Positions 44,901-52,238 of a DNA stretch of 64,000 bases are shown here, one piece after another. Position numbers and translations under genes: made by a program. The stretch's first letter is position 1, and the number at the start of each line of letters is the position of its first letter. The notes below the pieces were generated by a model, which did not search any database, was not told the origin of the DNA, and worked only from the letters and a program-made list of their open reading frames with translations. This DNA is from Stenotrophomonas sp. HITSZ_GD (GTDB taxonomy: Bacteria; Pseudomonadota; Gammaproteobacteria; Xanthomonadales; Xanthomonadaceae), in contig NZ_JARQXB010000001.1 of NCBI RefSeq assembly GCF_029543105.1, positions 186,001 through 250,000 on the forward strand, written 5' to 3'.

Positions 44901-45125
44901 CGAATCGCGGCGAATGTTCATCGACTGGTTGAGGCTGTTGCGGATACCGGTGACGGTCACCGTATCGAGCGTCTTGGCCTCGTCGCTCTGCGTTGCGGTT
45001 TGCGCCTGCGGCGCCTGCGTCTGCGCGTCCTGGGCGAATGCCGGATTCACCACCAGCACGCCGCCAACGAAGGTGAACATCGCCCGGGACTTCAAAGACT
45101 TCAAAGACTTCAACTTGCGACTCAT
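41961..45125 (-). CDS. Large TonB-dependent receptor (TIGR01782 type)
   Basis: 1054 residues. Signal peptide near KSRAMFTFVGGVLVVNPAFAQ, TonB box TLDTVTVTG, plug block SAGVVDAISAEDIGKFPDTNLAESLQRITGISIERRDGEGAQVTARGFGP, and a long barrel ending YTLGVRYNF. The length over 1000 and SRDGEGxxVTARG pattern match the carbohydrate-linked TonB receptors common in Xanthomonadaceae and Caulobacter. Neighbours SapC, cupin, halogenase-like and GH43 fit an oligosaccharide-uptake locus. The N-terminal KSL repeats and upstream operators are listed separately. Ligand unknown, probably an arabinoxylan- or pectin-type sugar. Confidence 0.93.
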   Translation of the reverse strand: MSRKLKSLKSLKSRAMFTFVGGVLVVNPAFAQDAQTQAPQAQTATQSDEAKTLDTVTVTGIRNSLNQSMNIRRDSAGVVDAISAEDIGKFPDTNLAESLQRITGISIERRDGEGAQVTARGFGPQFNVVTLNGRQIPGADAFGAPGQVPIGGVDVGTRAFNFAQLASEAITGIQVFKTSRATAPSGGIGATIDILTDKPFNHEGIVASAGAKAMSDESQPFGNSITPEMSGIFSYTSADKVWGIGLSASYQKRHGGSVQSTENTWNIQRWTGTDPGLRSDAVVTNAPEIGQLYGMPNDLRYAFADFQRERTNGQAVLQFAPTDSLTLSLDYTYSVNEIEENRGEQGIWLQRANSITDITFDTGQTVATPIYLRDVPTGSKDFGMEQQRNMQKYKLGSIGFNADWQASDNFRLTFDGHDSKTQSLPNDPLTGGSATYFSLAGTNNCTAGPSCGGQWGQELYFNTGLPIGARTWYPTAADSYAGTNGVLNPDFQANNIGTQVLRIYYQKQVTEIKEGRVDGTWDFDNGRFQFGVDSSKTTMQRQTSDTYAALGDWGVTDAGNAPGLMDLIRPVSITGLFDDYSAAGAPRGAWRGNADQLAQWASDVYGVSTDRNQNLSSDNTIEEKTNAAYMQLELQGELGGMPTNTRIGVRYEKTDLTSVSQVATPTALVWQSNNDFQLARSTDMQPFSEKHSYSYVLPNLDFDISFTDQLKGRASFGQTIARAPYNNLIAGPTPGTPTGSILINPSTRAAGNAQNPALDPLESDNLDLALEWYFADASYVSVTFWNKQVNNFIGNTVSRETMYGLRDPTSGPDAQAALAFLQSQQCVTQVTAAGNDPAACSANDTSLFAATTMLRNAATGGLAAYNGSSAQSLALETAYDLVGEADDPLYEFDVNKPINQNKAKIHGWELGGQYFFGQTGFGVFANYTIVQGDVGFDNNVIDRDQFALLGLSDTANVMLMYEKYGWSARLAWNWRDEYLIAANMDGSNRNPYYVEPYYQFDLSVGYQFNDNWSIGFEAINLTGEDVRWHGRSDKQVIKLVDQSPRYTLGVRYNF
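45088..45114 (-). repeat. 9-bp tandem repeat in the receptor signal peptide
   Basis: GACTTCAAA is repeated about 2.9 times. In the reading frame it encodes K-S-L units at residues 6-13 of the TonB receptor, in the positively charged N-region of the signal peptide. Confidence 0.75.
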
Positions 45126-45440
45126 CAGTGTGTCCTCAAGTCAGAATTCGAACGGCCTGCGACTACGGTTGCGGCGTGCGACACGCGTGTCGGCGTCACC
45201 GTCCGGTATGCCTGCAAATGGAAACTGCACCCTCTCATGAAGCCCCCTACGATCCTTTAGGTTGTCGCCCCCCCCAGGGCAGAACGCGGGCCTTGGCCCA
45301 CGGCGAACACTCCAGGCGCCTTGGTGGCGCCCGTTTACTGCATGCCGGTTCCTCAGTGATTCCCCGGCTTTCGAATACCGGTGAAGCGGTGATGCCTGTT
45401 GCGTCTTTCCTGTCTTGAACCGCCCCCGTTGGGCGGCGCG

Positions 45441-45454
45441 TGGTAGCGCTATCA
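45441..45454. promoter_or_regulatory. LacI-type operator candidate upstream of the TonB receptor
   Basis: TGGTAGCGCTATCA is a 14-bp palindrome with a single mismatched pair and the central AGCGCT typical of LacI-family operators. It suggests sugar-dependent repression of the receptor operon. Confidence 0.55.
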
Positions 45455-45480
45455 CTGAACGGCGGTTAAGAAACCACGCA

Positions 45481-45495
45481 TGACAGCGCTTGTCA
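45481..45495. promoter_or_regulatory. Second operator-like palindrome upstream of the TonB receptor
   Basis: TGACAGCGCTTGTCA: TGACA and TGTCA arms around an AGCGCT core, with one extra base relative to a perfect 14-mer. It is 40 bp from the first site, compatible with a looped pair. Confidence 0.45.
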
Positions 45496-45588
45496 CCGTG
45501 CGCTGCAACAAAATTTTTATGTCTGCCCGCGGCATCCCTTCGCCGCAGGGCTGTAAGCGTTACCAGCCACTTTTGGTTACGCGGGTGA

Positions 45589-46368
45589 CTAACGCCGTGC
45601 AGCCGCGCGACTGCGCGAACCGGCACCGGCGGGTGCCAGCAGGGCGCGCAGTTGGAGCGCGTCGCGCGTGGCGAAGCCGTGCGCGGTGTTGTCGAAGATC
45701 ACCCATGCCTCGCGGCGGGGGCCTGCGACGGCAAGCACTTCGCGGGCGAGCGATTCCAGCGCCGGCGGCTCGTACGCGCTGTAGTAGATGCGCGGCGAAC
45801 CGTGCCACCGGAAGTAAGGCGTGGTCGGGTCGCCACCCGGCACGCGCGCCTCGGGCACGCGGGCTGGGTCAGCGGCCGCGCGCGAGATCACGTGGCGCTT
45901 CAGCAGGGCGTCCGCGGCGGGCGTGAACCAGGAGGCGTGGCGAGGCTCGCAGGTGGTCGGGACAGCGGTTCGACGTCGCAGCATGCCGAAGAAGGTGGCC
46001 GCGACCCGCGCACTGAAGGCCTGGCTCGGCGGCAGTTGCAGCAGCAGGCAGCCCAGGCGGTCGCCCAGGCCGGCGACCTGGTCCAGGAAGCGGTCCAGCG
46101 CCGCGCCGGCGCGCCGCAGCGCGAGTTCGTGCGAAATCTCCTGCGGCAATTTGGCGGCGAAACGGAAGTCCTTCGGCACGCTGGCGGCCCATCGCGCGTA
46201 GGTCGCGGCGCGGTGCGGCCGATAGAACGAGGAATTGATTTCCACCGTGTCGAAGCGCGTCGCATAGCGCGCGAGCACCGAGTCGCCCTCGCCGAACTGG
46301 TCCGCGTATTCGCGCGGAATGGACCAGGCCGCGGTACCGATGCGGATGTGGGGGGAGGAGGGGGCCAT
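45589..46368 (-). CDS. DUF72 domain protein (YecE-like)
   Basis: 259 residues from the ATG at 46368 (MAPSSPHIRIGTAAWSIP); an in-frame start 51 bp upstream is less likely. DUF72 TIM-barrel marks: IGTAAWSIPREYADQF, VEINSSFYRPHRAATYARWAASVPKDFRFAAKLPQEISHE, LLLQLPPS, CEPRHASWF, YFRWHGSPRIYYSAYE and VIFDNTAHGFA. The family is widely conserved, with no agreed function. Confidence 0.9.
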   Translation of the reverse strand: MAPSSPHIRIGTAAWSIPREYADQFGEGDSVLARYATRFDTVEINSSFYRPHRAATYARWAASVPKDFRFAAKLPQEISHELALRRAGAALDRFLDQVAGLGDRLGCLLLQLPPSQAFSARVAATFFGMLRRRTAVPTTCEPRHASWFTPAADALLKRHVISRAAADPARVPEARVPGGDPTTPYFRWHGSPRIYYSAYEPPALESLAREVLAVAGPRREAWVIFDNTAHGFATRDALQLRALLAPAGAGSRSRAAARR

Positions 46369-46515
46369 GGAGTTTCCCGGTGTCTTCGACGCTATCGTGC
46401 CGAAGCGCCGTGATGGCACGGCGAAGCTGCTTGAGGTCGCAGGGGGTCGAGGGCTGGGCGGGGACCCGCCGCCACGAGGTCAGAGCAGCTGACTTGCTAC
46501 AAATGAGTGCGATCA

Positions 46516-46532
46516 ATCCTTCCATAAAGGAT
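46516..46532. promoter_or_regulatory. AT-rich inverted repeat upstream of the small bacteriocin-like gene
   Basis: ATCCTT-CCATA-AAGGAT: 6-bp arms, about 80 bp before the small precursor ATG, in a stretch of lower GC. A candidate operator or leader hairpin. Confidence 0.3.
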
Positions 46533-46612
46533 TTGGTGTGGGCGAGGGCCGTTTTATCCCTCGCTCGCGCTATACGGTTTGGGCGCCTTTTTAGCTAGCT
46601 CGATCAAAACAT

Positions 46613-46900
46613 ATGCGAGAGCTCTCAAGTCAGGAAATCGACTTCGTCTCCGGGAGCGCGGCTAGCAACCGCAGGCAGATTGGCGGAGCGGGCCACATGG
46701 TGCATCGCGCGCTAGGTGGAGCTGCTGCCGGTGCAGGCTTGGAATTGCGGGCCGGGTCCATAATCGACGCCATCGGCGGTCCAGCGGGAATGGGCATCGG
46801 CGCAATGGTGGGTTCGCTCGGCGGACCATTGGGTGCGCTCGGTGGGGCAGCCATAGGGGTCTTAGCGGGATGGGCCCTCGCGTATCAACGGACACAGTGA
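46613..46900 (+). CDS. Small double-glycine-type leader peptide, class II bacteriocin/microcin-like precursor
   Basis: 95 residues. The N terminus MRELSSQEIDFVSGS has the double-glycine-type leader pattern (MREL, x-x-E-I, V-S-G-G/S), here G-S rather than G-G, with a cut expected after residue 15 or nearby. The rest is small and hydrophobic with glycine-zipper-like repeats (GGAAAGAG, GGPAGMGIGAMVGSLGGPLGALGGAAIG), as in membrane-active class IIb bacteriocins and related microcins. No peptidase-ABC exporter is in the window, and no clear Shine-Dalgarno precedes the ATG, so expression is not assured. DNA nearby is less GC-rich than average. Confidence 0.6.
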   Translation: MRELSSQEIDFVSGSAASNRRQIGGAGHMVHRALGGAAAGAGLELRAGSIIDAIGGPAGMGIGAMVGSLGGPLGALGGAAIGVLAGWALAYQRTQ

Positions 46901-46983
46901 TGGAGAACATTGGCTTACCAGGCCGCAGGTAGCGGAAGGTCTATCTGAAAAACCTTTGGCTGGTCCCAGCCTTCGCCCCCTCC

Positions 46984-47253
46984 GTGTTGATCGATCTATG
47001 CAGCGCCGGCTTCGTCGATCCGCTCCGCGTCTTGCGCAAGCTTGCCCTGGTAGCGGCTGCGCTCGCGTGCCTGTATCTGGGGCTGTGGCTACTCTTCCGC
47101 GTCATCAGGTTCGCAAGCCACCTGGACCTGTCTCGGGACGCGAATCGGGTGAAAGACCCCACGCCGCACCACCCACCCGTCACTCATAGCGCACCTGGCA
47201 AGTCGGGCAGAAGAACGTCCGGCGATTCGTCTTGCCCAGATAGGCCTTGGTGA
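46984..47253 (+). CDS. Possible small membrane protein beside the bacteriocin-like gene
   Basis: 89 residues if GTG at 46984 is used. It has one strong hydrophobic segment (LALVAAALACLYLGLWLLF, about 21-39) and a basic tail that overlaps the end of the endonuclease VIII gene on the other strand. By position it could be an immunity protein, but no family is recognised. The overlap and the absence of a good start codon make it weak. Confidence 0.25.
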   Translation: MLIDLCSAGFVDPLRVLRKLALVAAALACLYLGLWLLFRVIRFASHLDLSRDANRVKDPTPHHPPVTHSAPGKSGRRTSGDSSCPDRPW

Positions 47254-47911
47254 TCGGCCCGCCGCACTGCGGACACTGGCGGCGCGTGTGGACGAGCCAA
47301 TGCTTGCGCAGCACGAATGCGCGTTTCCATTCCAGGAAATCGAAGCTGTATTGCCGCGCTTCCTTGATCATCTGCCCGAGCTTGCGCGGCGGCAGCGCGC
47401 CGACCTGGCTGAGCGGATGCACGCCTATGCGGAACAGCACTTCGTTCTTGATGATGTTGCCGACACCGGCGAACACGTCCTGGTCCAGCAGGGCATCGGT
47501 CACCCAGGCCTGCGGCATCGCCTTGAGCTTCCGGCGCGCCAGCTTCGGGTCCCACGCATCGCTGAGCACATCCGCGCGCCAGTCGTAGTGATCGTCCAGA
47601 TCGCCTTCCAGGTAGCGCAGCGAGCAGGAATACAGGTTGAGCTCGCCATTGTCGAAGCGCAGCGACACGCGCGGTGGGCGGTCCTTGCGCTCGTCGATGG
47701 TGTAGCTGCCGAACATCAGCAAGTGCGCGCGCAGGCTGAAGCCGCTGAAGGCGATCAGGAAGTGCTTTCCCCAGCTACGCACGGCGATCACGCGGCGCCC
47801 CTGCATGCGGCCAAGGTCCAGGCTGCTGTTGCCGCTGACCTCGCGAACGGTCTTGCCGCGGAATTTCGCGGCATCCTCGCGCATGATCAGGATCGACGGA
47901 CCTTCGGGCAT
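47180..47911 (-). CDS. nei: Endonuclease VIII (Nei), DNA glycosylase
   Basis: 243 residues. N-terminal catalytic MPEGP (Pro2 nucleophile, Glu3), H2TH region VFAGVGNIIKNEVLF, and a zinc finger C-x2-C near the end (QCPQCGGPIT, then FFCPTCQ). It excises oxidised pyrimidines from DNA and cleaves the strand. The length and sequence fit the Nei branch rather than MutM, which would show a different loop set, but the assignment rests on pattern only. Confidence 0.85.
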   Translation of the reverse strand: MPEGPSILIMREDAAKFRGKTVREVSGNSSLDLGRMQGRRVIAVRSWGKHFLIAFSGFSLRAHLLMFGSYTIDERKDRPPRVSLRFDNGELNLYSCSLRYLEGDLDDHYDWRADVLSDAWDPKLARRKLKAMPQAWVTDALLDQDVFAGVGNIIKNEVLFRIGVHPLSQVGALPPRKLGQMIKEARQYSFDFLEWKRAFVLRKHWLVHTRRQCPQCGGPITKAYLGKTNRRTFFCPTCQVRYE

Positions 47912-48006
47912 GGCATCTCTCGGCGGCGTATGCGCCGATTCTGTCCCGCCTGCGTTAGCCAGCAGCGAAGAAGCGCGCGCGCCGGGTCACCCGGCCTGCA
48001 CGCCGG

Positions 48007-49143
48007 CTACGGCTCCTTCGGGTAGGCGAGCATCAGTTCCAGGGGTTCGTCGCCCGTCTGCTGGATTGCGTGCGTGCTGCCGGCCCGGGTCAGCAGCGCA
48101 TCCCCCGGGCCCACCTCGTACTGCTTGCCGTCCAGCGCGTACAGGCCGCGGCCGCGCATCACGTAGTACACCTCGTCCTTGTGGTGCTGGTGCAGGCCAA
48201 TGCCGGCGCCCGGATGCAGCACGCGCTTGCGCAGCACGAAGGACATGCCCGGCGCGTCGGCGAAGAACGAATAGGCCGTGGTCGGGCCCGCGCCGCCGTG
48301 GGGGCCGGGCTGTTCGCGGGCGATGTCGCGCTCGTGCACGACGTGCGACGGATAGGCCTGCGCGGCGCGGTCCGCGGCGGCCGAGGCGGGTGCGCCGCAG
48401 TCGATGTCGCGCTTCAGGCCCGCCTTCAGCGCCGGCACCTGCACCGCCCAGTCCCGCACCAGCAGGCAGGCCACCGCGGTGGCGCCGGCACCGCTGAAGT
48501 GCGTGCCATCGGCCTTCGATTGCGCCGGCACGTACATGAAATAGGGCTTGGCGGCCGCCTCGCCCAGCGCGCGGAGCCAATCGCTGCTGCTGGCATTGAG
48601 GTCGATCAGCATGACCTGGCGCTGCGCGGCCAGCTGCTTCATCGCCTGCGTATAGAGGCCGTGCGTGTCCAGCAGCGAACCGAAATCGTAGAGCAGGCGC
48701 GCCACGGGCGTGACGAGGATGGGCGTGGCGCCGCGCTTTACCGCCACGTCGAGGTAGCGCGCCAGATACTGCGGATAGGCCTGCGCCGGATCGTTGTAGC
48801 GCGTCGGGTCCTCGCGCTTGGCGTCGTTGTGGCCGAACTGGATGAGCAGCACGTCGCCCGGGCGCAGCGCCGCGTCGATGGCGTCCAGCCGCCCTTCCTC
48901 GATGAAGCTGCGCGCGCTGCGCCCGCCCTTGGCGTGGTTGCGCACTTCCCATTCGGCCGAGTCGAACCAGCTCTGCAGCATCTGCCCCCAGCCCGCCTGG
49001 GGCGCGCGTTCCGGACCATATTCGGCGGCGGTGGAATCGCCGGCGATGAAGATGCGGTGGGCCGGCGTCTTCGCCAGCGCGGGAAGGGCGAGGGAGATCG
49101 TGGCGGCCAGCAGCAGGCTCACCCACGTGCAGGAACGTTTCAT
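48007..49143 (-). CDS. Rhamnogalacturonan acetylesterase (SGNH) fused to a C-terminal cupin
   Basis: 378 residues from the ATG at 49143, preferred over 49158 because the signal peptide (SCTWVSLLLAATISLALPALA) starts there. SGNH esterase: catalytic Ser in FIAGDSTAA, Gly in block II (NHAKGGRSAR), Asn in FGHNDAKRE and Asp/His in DGTHFSGAGA. From about 290 a cupin follows (LHPGAGIGLHQHHKDEVYYVMRGRGLYALDGKQYEVGPGDALLTRAGSTHAI), like KdgF-type or stand-alone sugar-acid cupins. It removes acetyl groups from rhamnogalacturonan; the cupin may bind or open the unsaturated uronate product. The fusion is unusual. Confidence 0.85.
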   Translation of the reverse strand: MKRSCTWVSLLLAATISLALPALAKTPAHRIFIAGDSTAAEYGPERAPQAGWGQMLQSWFDSAEWEVRNHAKGGRSARSFIEEGRLDAIDAALRPGDVLLIQFGHNDAKREDPTRYNDPAQAYPQYLARYLDVAVKRGATPILVTPVARLLYDFGSLLDTHGLYTQAMKQLAAQRQVMLIDLNASSSDWLRALGEAAAKPYFMYVPAQSKADGTHFSGAGATAVACLLVRDWAVQVPALKAGLKRDIDCGAPASAAADRAAQAYPSHVVHERDIAREQPGPHGGAGPTTAYSFFADAPGMSFVLRKRVLHPGAGIGLHQHHKDEVYYVMRGRGLYALDGKQYEVGPGDALLTRAGSTHAIQQTGDEPLELMLAYPKEP

Positions 49144-49261
49144 CGCAGTGCCCGCCATCGTCGTAGGGCCGGCACCGGGACCCGGCGGGAGAGATGCGCC
49201 GGGCGGTGCCGGGAGGGAAGATCGAACCGGCGCGCGCGGGCCGCGCGCGCCGGGATGCCAC

Positions 49262-50020
49262 TCAGCGCGCCAGCCAGCCGCCGTCGACGGGCAGCACCGC
49301 GCCGTTCACGTAATCCGACGCGCTGGACGCCAGGAACACCGCCGCCCCGCCCAGGTCGGCCGGCGTGCCCCAGCGGCCCGCCGGGATGCGGTCGAGGATC
49401 GCCTTGCTGCGGTCTTCGTCAGCGCGCAGCTGCGCGGTGTTGTCGGTGGCCATGTAGCCGGGCGCGATCGCGTTGACGTTGATGTTGCGTGCGGCCCACT
49501 CGTTGGCGAGCAGGCGGGTGATGCCGGCGATGCCGCTCTTGCTCGCGGTGTACGACGGCACGCGGATGCCACCCTGGAACGAGAGCATCGAGGCGATGTT
49601 GATGATCTTGCCCCCGCCGTTGGCGATGAAGTGGCGGCCCACCGCCTGGCTCATGAAGAAGGCGGACTTGATGTTGACGTTCATCACGTCATCCCAGTCC
49701 TTCTCGCTGAACTCCACCGCGTCAGCGCGGCGGATCAGCCCGGCGTTGTTGACCAGGATATCCACCCGGCCCAGGCCGGCGAGCGCTTCGTCCAGCACGC
49801 GCTGGATCGGTTCGACCGTGATCAGGTTGGCCTCGATGTTGAGGAAGCGCCGGCCCAGGGCCTGCACCTTCGCTTCGGTGTCGGTAGCGTGGACGATGCC
49901 GGCGCCGGCGATGTCCGCGCCGGCGGCGGCCAGTGCAAGCGCGATGCCCTGGCCGAGACCGGTGTTGGCGCCGGTGATCAGCGCGACCTTGCCTTCCAGA
50001 CTGAACGGGTTGTGGCTCAT
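49262..50020 (-). CDS. kduD: 2-dehydro-3-deoxy-D-gluconate 5-dehydrogenase
   Basis: 252 residues from the ATG at 50020. A short-chain dehydrogenase: TGANTGLGQG (16-25), NNAG (91-94), catalytic Asn115, Ser144, Tyr157 and Lys161. KduD-like features are PYMATDNTAQLRAD-type and WGTPADLGGAAVFLASSASDYVNG. It reduces 2,5-diketo-3-deoxygluconate (the KduI product) to 2-keto-3-deoxygluconate with NAD(P)H. It follows kduI by 28 bp, confirming the pathway. Confidence 0.92.
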   Translation of the reverse strand: MSHNPFSLEGKVALITGANTGLGQGIALALAAAGADIAGAGIVHATDTEAKVQALGRRFLNIEANLITVEPIQRVLDEALAGLGRVDILVNNAGLIRRADAVEFSEKDWDDVMNVNIKSAFFMSQAVGRHFIANGGGKIINIASMLSFQGGIRVPSYTASKSGIAGITRLLANEWAARNINVNAIAPGYMATDNTAQLRADEDRSKAILDRIPAGRWGTPADLGGAAVFLASSASDYVNGAVLPVDGGWLAR

Positions 50021-50048
50021 TACGTGCTCCCCTCGTAAGCGTGTGCGG

Positions 50049-50897
50049 TTACTTGAGCTGGCAGATGTCCAGCACGTGCATGTCGGTGTAGTCGAGGTTC
50101 TCGCCACCCATTGCCCAGATGAAGGCGTAGTTGGCGGTACCGGCGCCCATGTGGATCGACCACGGCGGCGACACCACGGCCTCGTTGTTCTGGATGACGA
50201 TGTGGCGCTGCGCTTCCGGCTCGCCCATGAAGTGGTACACGCGGTCCTTCTCGCCTAGGTCGAAGTAGAAATAGACCTCGCTGCGGCGGTCGTGCAGGTG
50301 CGGGGGCATGGTGTTCCACACGCTGCCCGGCTTGAGGATGGTCAGCCCCAGCAGCAGCTGCGAGGACGGGCACGTGGCCGGCACGATGTACTGGTAGATG
50401 GTGCGTTCGTTGCTGGTTTCCAGCGCGCCGCGCTCCAGCGGCACCGCGTCCTTGATGGAGATGTGCTTGGCTTCGAAGCGCGCATGTGCCGGCGTGGACG
50501 CCAGGTAGAACCGGGCCGGGGTGGCGGCATCGTTCGAGGCGAAGCTCACCTCGGCGCTGCCCATCGGCACGTACAGGCCATCCTTCGGCGCCAGCGTGTA
50601 GGCGGTACCGTCGACGGTGACGGTGCCGGTGCCCGCGCCGACGTTGATCACGCCCAGCTCGCGGCGCTCCAGGAACGGGTGCCCGGCGGCGGAGGCCGGC
50701 TCGGTCTGCTTCGGCAGCGACACCGCTTGCTGCACCGGGGCCGCGCCGCCGATCACGAAACGCTCGTAGTGCGTGTACTTCAGGACGACCGCATCGTCGG
50801 CGAACAGGCCGTCCAGCAGGTAGAGGTCGCGCAGCTCGTCATTGCTGACGCCCTGGATGGCCTGCGGGTGGGTGGCGTAAACGGTCTTGGCGTACAT
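50049..50897 (-). CDS. kduI: 5-dehydro-4-deoxy-D-glucuronate (DKI) isomerase
   Basis: 282 residues. Zinc ligands His200, His202, Glu207 and His249 ([16 protein letters not shown], then WSIHMGAG), the same spacing as E. coli KduI. It isomerises 5-keto-4-deoxyuronate to 2,5-diketo-3-deoxygluconate. The first gene of the kduI-kduD pair; the candidate operator ACCGGTGTCAT lies 70 bp upstream. Its downstream partner kduD follows after 28 bp. Confidence 0.95.
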   Translation of the reverse strand: MYAKTVYATHPQAIQGVSNDELRDLYLLDGLFADDAVVLKYTHYERFVIGGAAPVQQAVSLPKQTEPASAAGHPFLERRELGVINVGAGTGTVTVDGTAYTLAPKDGLYVPMGSAEVSFASNDAATPARFYLASTPAHARFEAKHISIKDAVPLERGALETSNERTIYQYIVPATCPSSQLLLGLTILKPGSVWNTMPPHLHDRRSEVYFYFDLGEKDRVYHFMGEPEAQRHIVIQNNEAVVSPPWSIHMGAGTANYAFIWAMGGENLDYTDMHVLDICQLK

Positions 50898-50964
50898 GGC
50901 GTCTCCGGTGGCGGCGAGGCGTCATGGCCTCGCGTCGAATGGGTGCCCGGGCATTCTAGCCATG

Positions 50965-50981
50965 ATGACCACCGGTGTCAT
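50965..50981. promoter_or_regulatory. Candidate pectin-regulon operator upstream of kduI
   Basis: ATGACCACCGGTGTCAT. Deleting one base gives a perfect palindrome; its right half ACCGGTGTCAT recurs at 57.59 kb. It lies in the 160-bp gap between the kduI start and the LacI-type gene stop. Confidence 0.5.
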
Positions 50982-51057
50982 TCCGCAGTGCAAGATGGCC
51001 GGCACGGGTTTTATCGAGGAAATCAGCCGGCGGGCGGTGCGCCGGTGCGGCGCCGGG

Positions 51058-52113
51058 TCAATCTTCCGGCGGTTGGCAGGAATCACGCACGATCAGGTGC
51101 GGGCGCACGCTGGCCGTGGGCAGCGTGGGCTGGCTTTCCGGTTGGATCAGCATTGCCGCGGCGGTACGCCCGGTATCGCGGGTATGGCGGCGCACCGAGG
51201 TCAGCGGCGGCCACAGGCGCGAAGCCAGCGAGCTGTCGTCGTAGCCGATCACGGACAGCTGCCGGGGGATGTTGATGCCGGCGCGCAGGGCCACCTTGTA
51301 GATACCCGCGGCCATCTCGTCGTTACCGGTGAAGATCGCGGTGGGCCGCTTCTTGGAGAGCAGCAGCTTTTCGGCCGCCGCCACGCCGGATTCGAAGGTG
51401 TAGCCGGCCTCCACCACCCGCTCCGGCGGCAGCTCGATGCCACGGCGCCGCAGCGCACCCACGAAACCGCTGGTGCGCTCGATGGAGGAGCGGTAATTGC
51501 TCGGGCCGGTCACCAGTGCGATGTCGCGATGCCCCAGCGAGAGCAGGTAATCGGCCGCCTCGGCGGCGCCTTCCGCGTCGTGGGTGATGACAGTCTGCGA
51601 GGTGGCATCCAGCGCGACGGAGGCGATGCGCGTATAGCGGCAGCCGATCTCGGCCAGCATGTCGGCCAGCGCCTGGTCTTCGGATGCACGCGGCACCAGG
51701 ATCACGCCATGCAGCTTTTGCTGCTGCACGAAGCGGCGCACGCCCTCGATGTAGCCCGGGCTGCGCGTATCGCAGGGATGCACCACCAGTTCGAAGCTGG
51801 AACCGCGCAGCGCGTCCAGCGCGCCGTACTGCATGTCCACGATGTATTGCGCGGTCGGGTTGTCGTAGACCATGCCGATCAGGAACGAGCGGCGGAACGC
51901 CAGGCCGCGCGCGAGCGGATCGGGCGCGTAGCCCACCTCGCGCATCAGGGCCTCGACCTTCTCGCGCGTGTCCTGCCGCACCAGCGGCGAGTTGTTGATG
52001 ATGCGCGAGACGGTTTTCTTGGAAACCCCGGAAAGCCGGGCGATATCGTTGATGGTCGCCACCTTGCCCTTGGGCAGGCCGGCGATGGCTTCTTCGGCTT
52101 TCTTGCGCGGCAT
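51058..52113 (-). CDS. LacI-family transcriptional regulator of the pectin locus
   Basis: 351 residues from the ATG at 52113. N-terminal HTH ATINDIARLSGVSKKTVSRIINNSPLV (about 19-45), hinge and periplasmic-binding-type effector domain ending LPTASVRPHLIVRDSCQPPED. The ligand-domain IVDMQYGALDAL, GVILVPRASEDQ and DEMAAGIYKVALRAGINIP pattern is common to LacI regulators. It lies between kduI and the GH43 gene and is the best candidate for the ACCGGTGTCAT sites. The effector is probably 2-keto-3-deoxygluconate or an uronate, which is inference. Confidence 0.9.
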   Translation of the reverse strand: MPRKKAEEAIAGLPKGKVATINDIARLSGVSKKTVSRIINNSPLVRQDTREKVEALMREVGYAPDPLARGLAFRRSFLIGMVYDNPTAQYIVDMQYGALDALRGSSFELVVHPCDTRSPGYIEGVRRFVQQQKLHGVILVPRASEDQALADMLAEIGCRYTRIASVALDATSQTVITHDAEGAAEAADYLLSLGHRDIALVTGPSNYRSSIERTSGFVGALRRRGIELPPERVVEAGYTFESGVAAAEKLLLSKKRPTAIFTGNDEMAAGIYKVALRAGINIPRQLSVIGYDDSSLASRLWPPLTSVRRHTRDTGRTAAAMLIQPESQPTLPTASVRPHLIVRDSCQPPED

Positions 52114-52238
52114 GACGGCGGATCGTAGGAAGTAGGGGGATTCTAGCGGTTTGCTCCGGCAACGGCGGCTGGCGTGCCGCGCCGTGCCGGCACCCAGGCC
52201 AAGACCGGCGTCCGGCGGGAAAGTTCCGCCGCCGCGGG

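Larger units (their letters stand above)
45126..45588 (-). other. Long upstream region of the TonB receptor, no gene
   Basis: 463 bp without a supported gene. It holds an 8-C tract (45268-45275), hairpins GGGCC-TT-GGCCC (45288-45299) and GGCGCC-TTGGT-GGCGCC (45315-45331), and two LacI-type operator candidates. The transcript start was not located. The end near 45545-45588 also borders the DUF72 stop. Confidence 0.6.

Noticed and set aside
45126-45588. Riboswitch or small RNA in the 463-bp TonB upstream region
   Set aside because: Hairpins are present but no conserved cobalamin, TPP, FMN or other riboswitch core was recognised.
46380-46598. 72-residue plus-strand frame before the bacteriocin-like gene
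   Set aside because: No motif, no start signal, mixed composition; overlaps the upstream region of the DUF72 gene.
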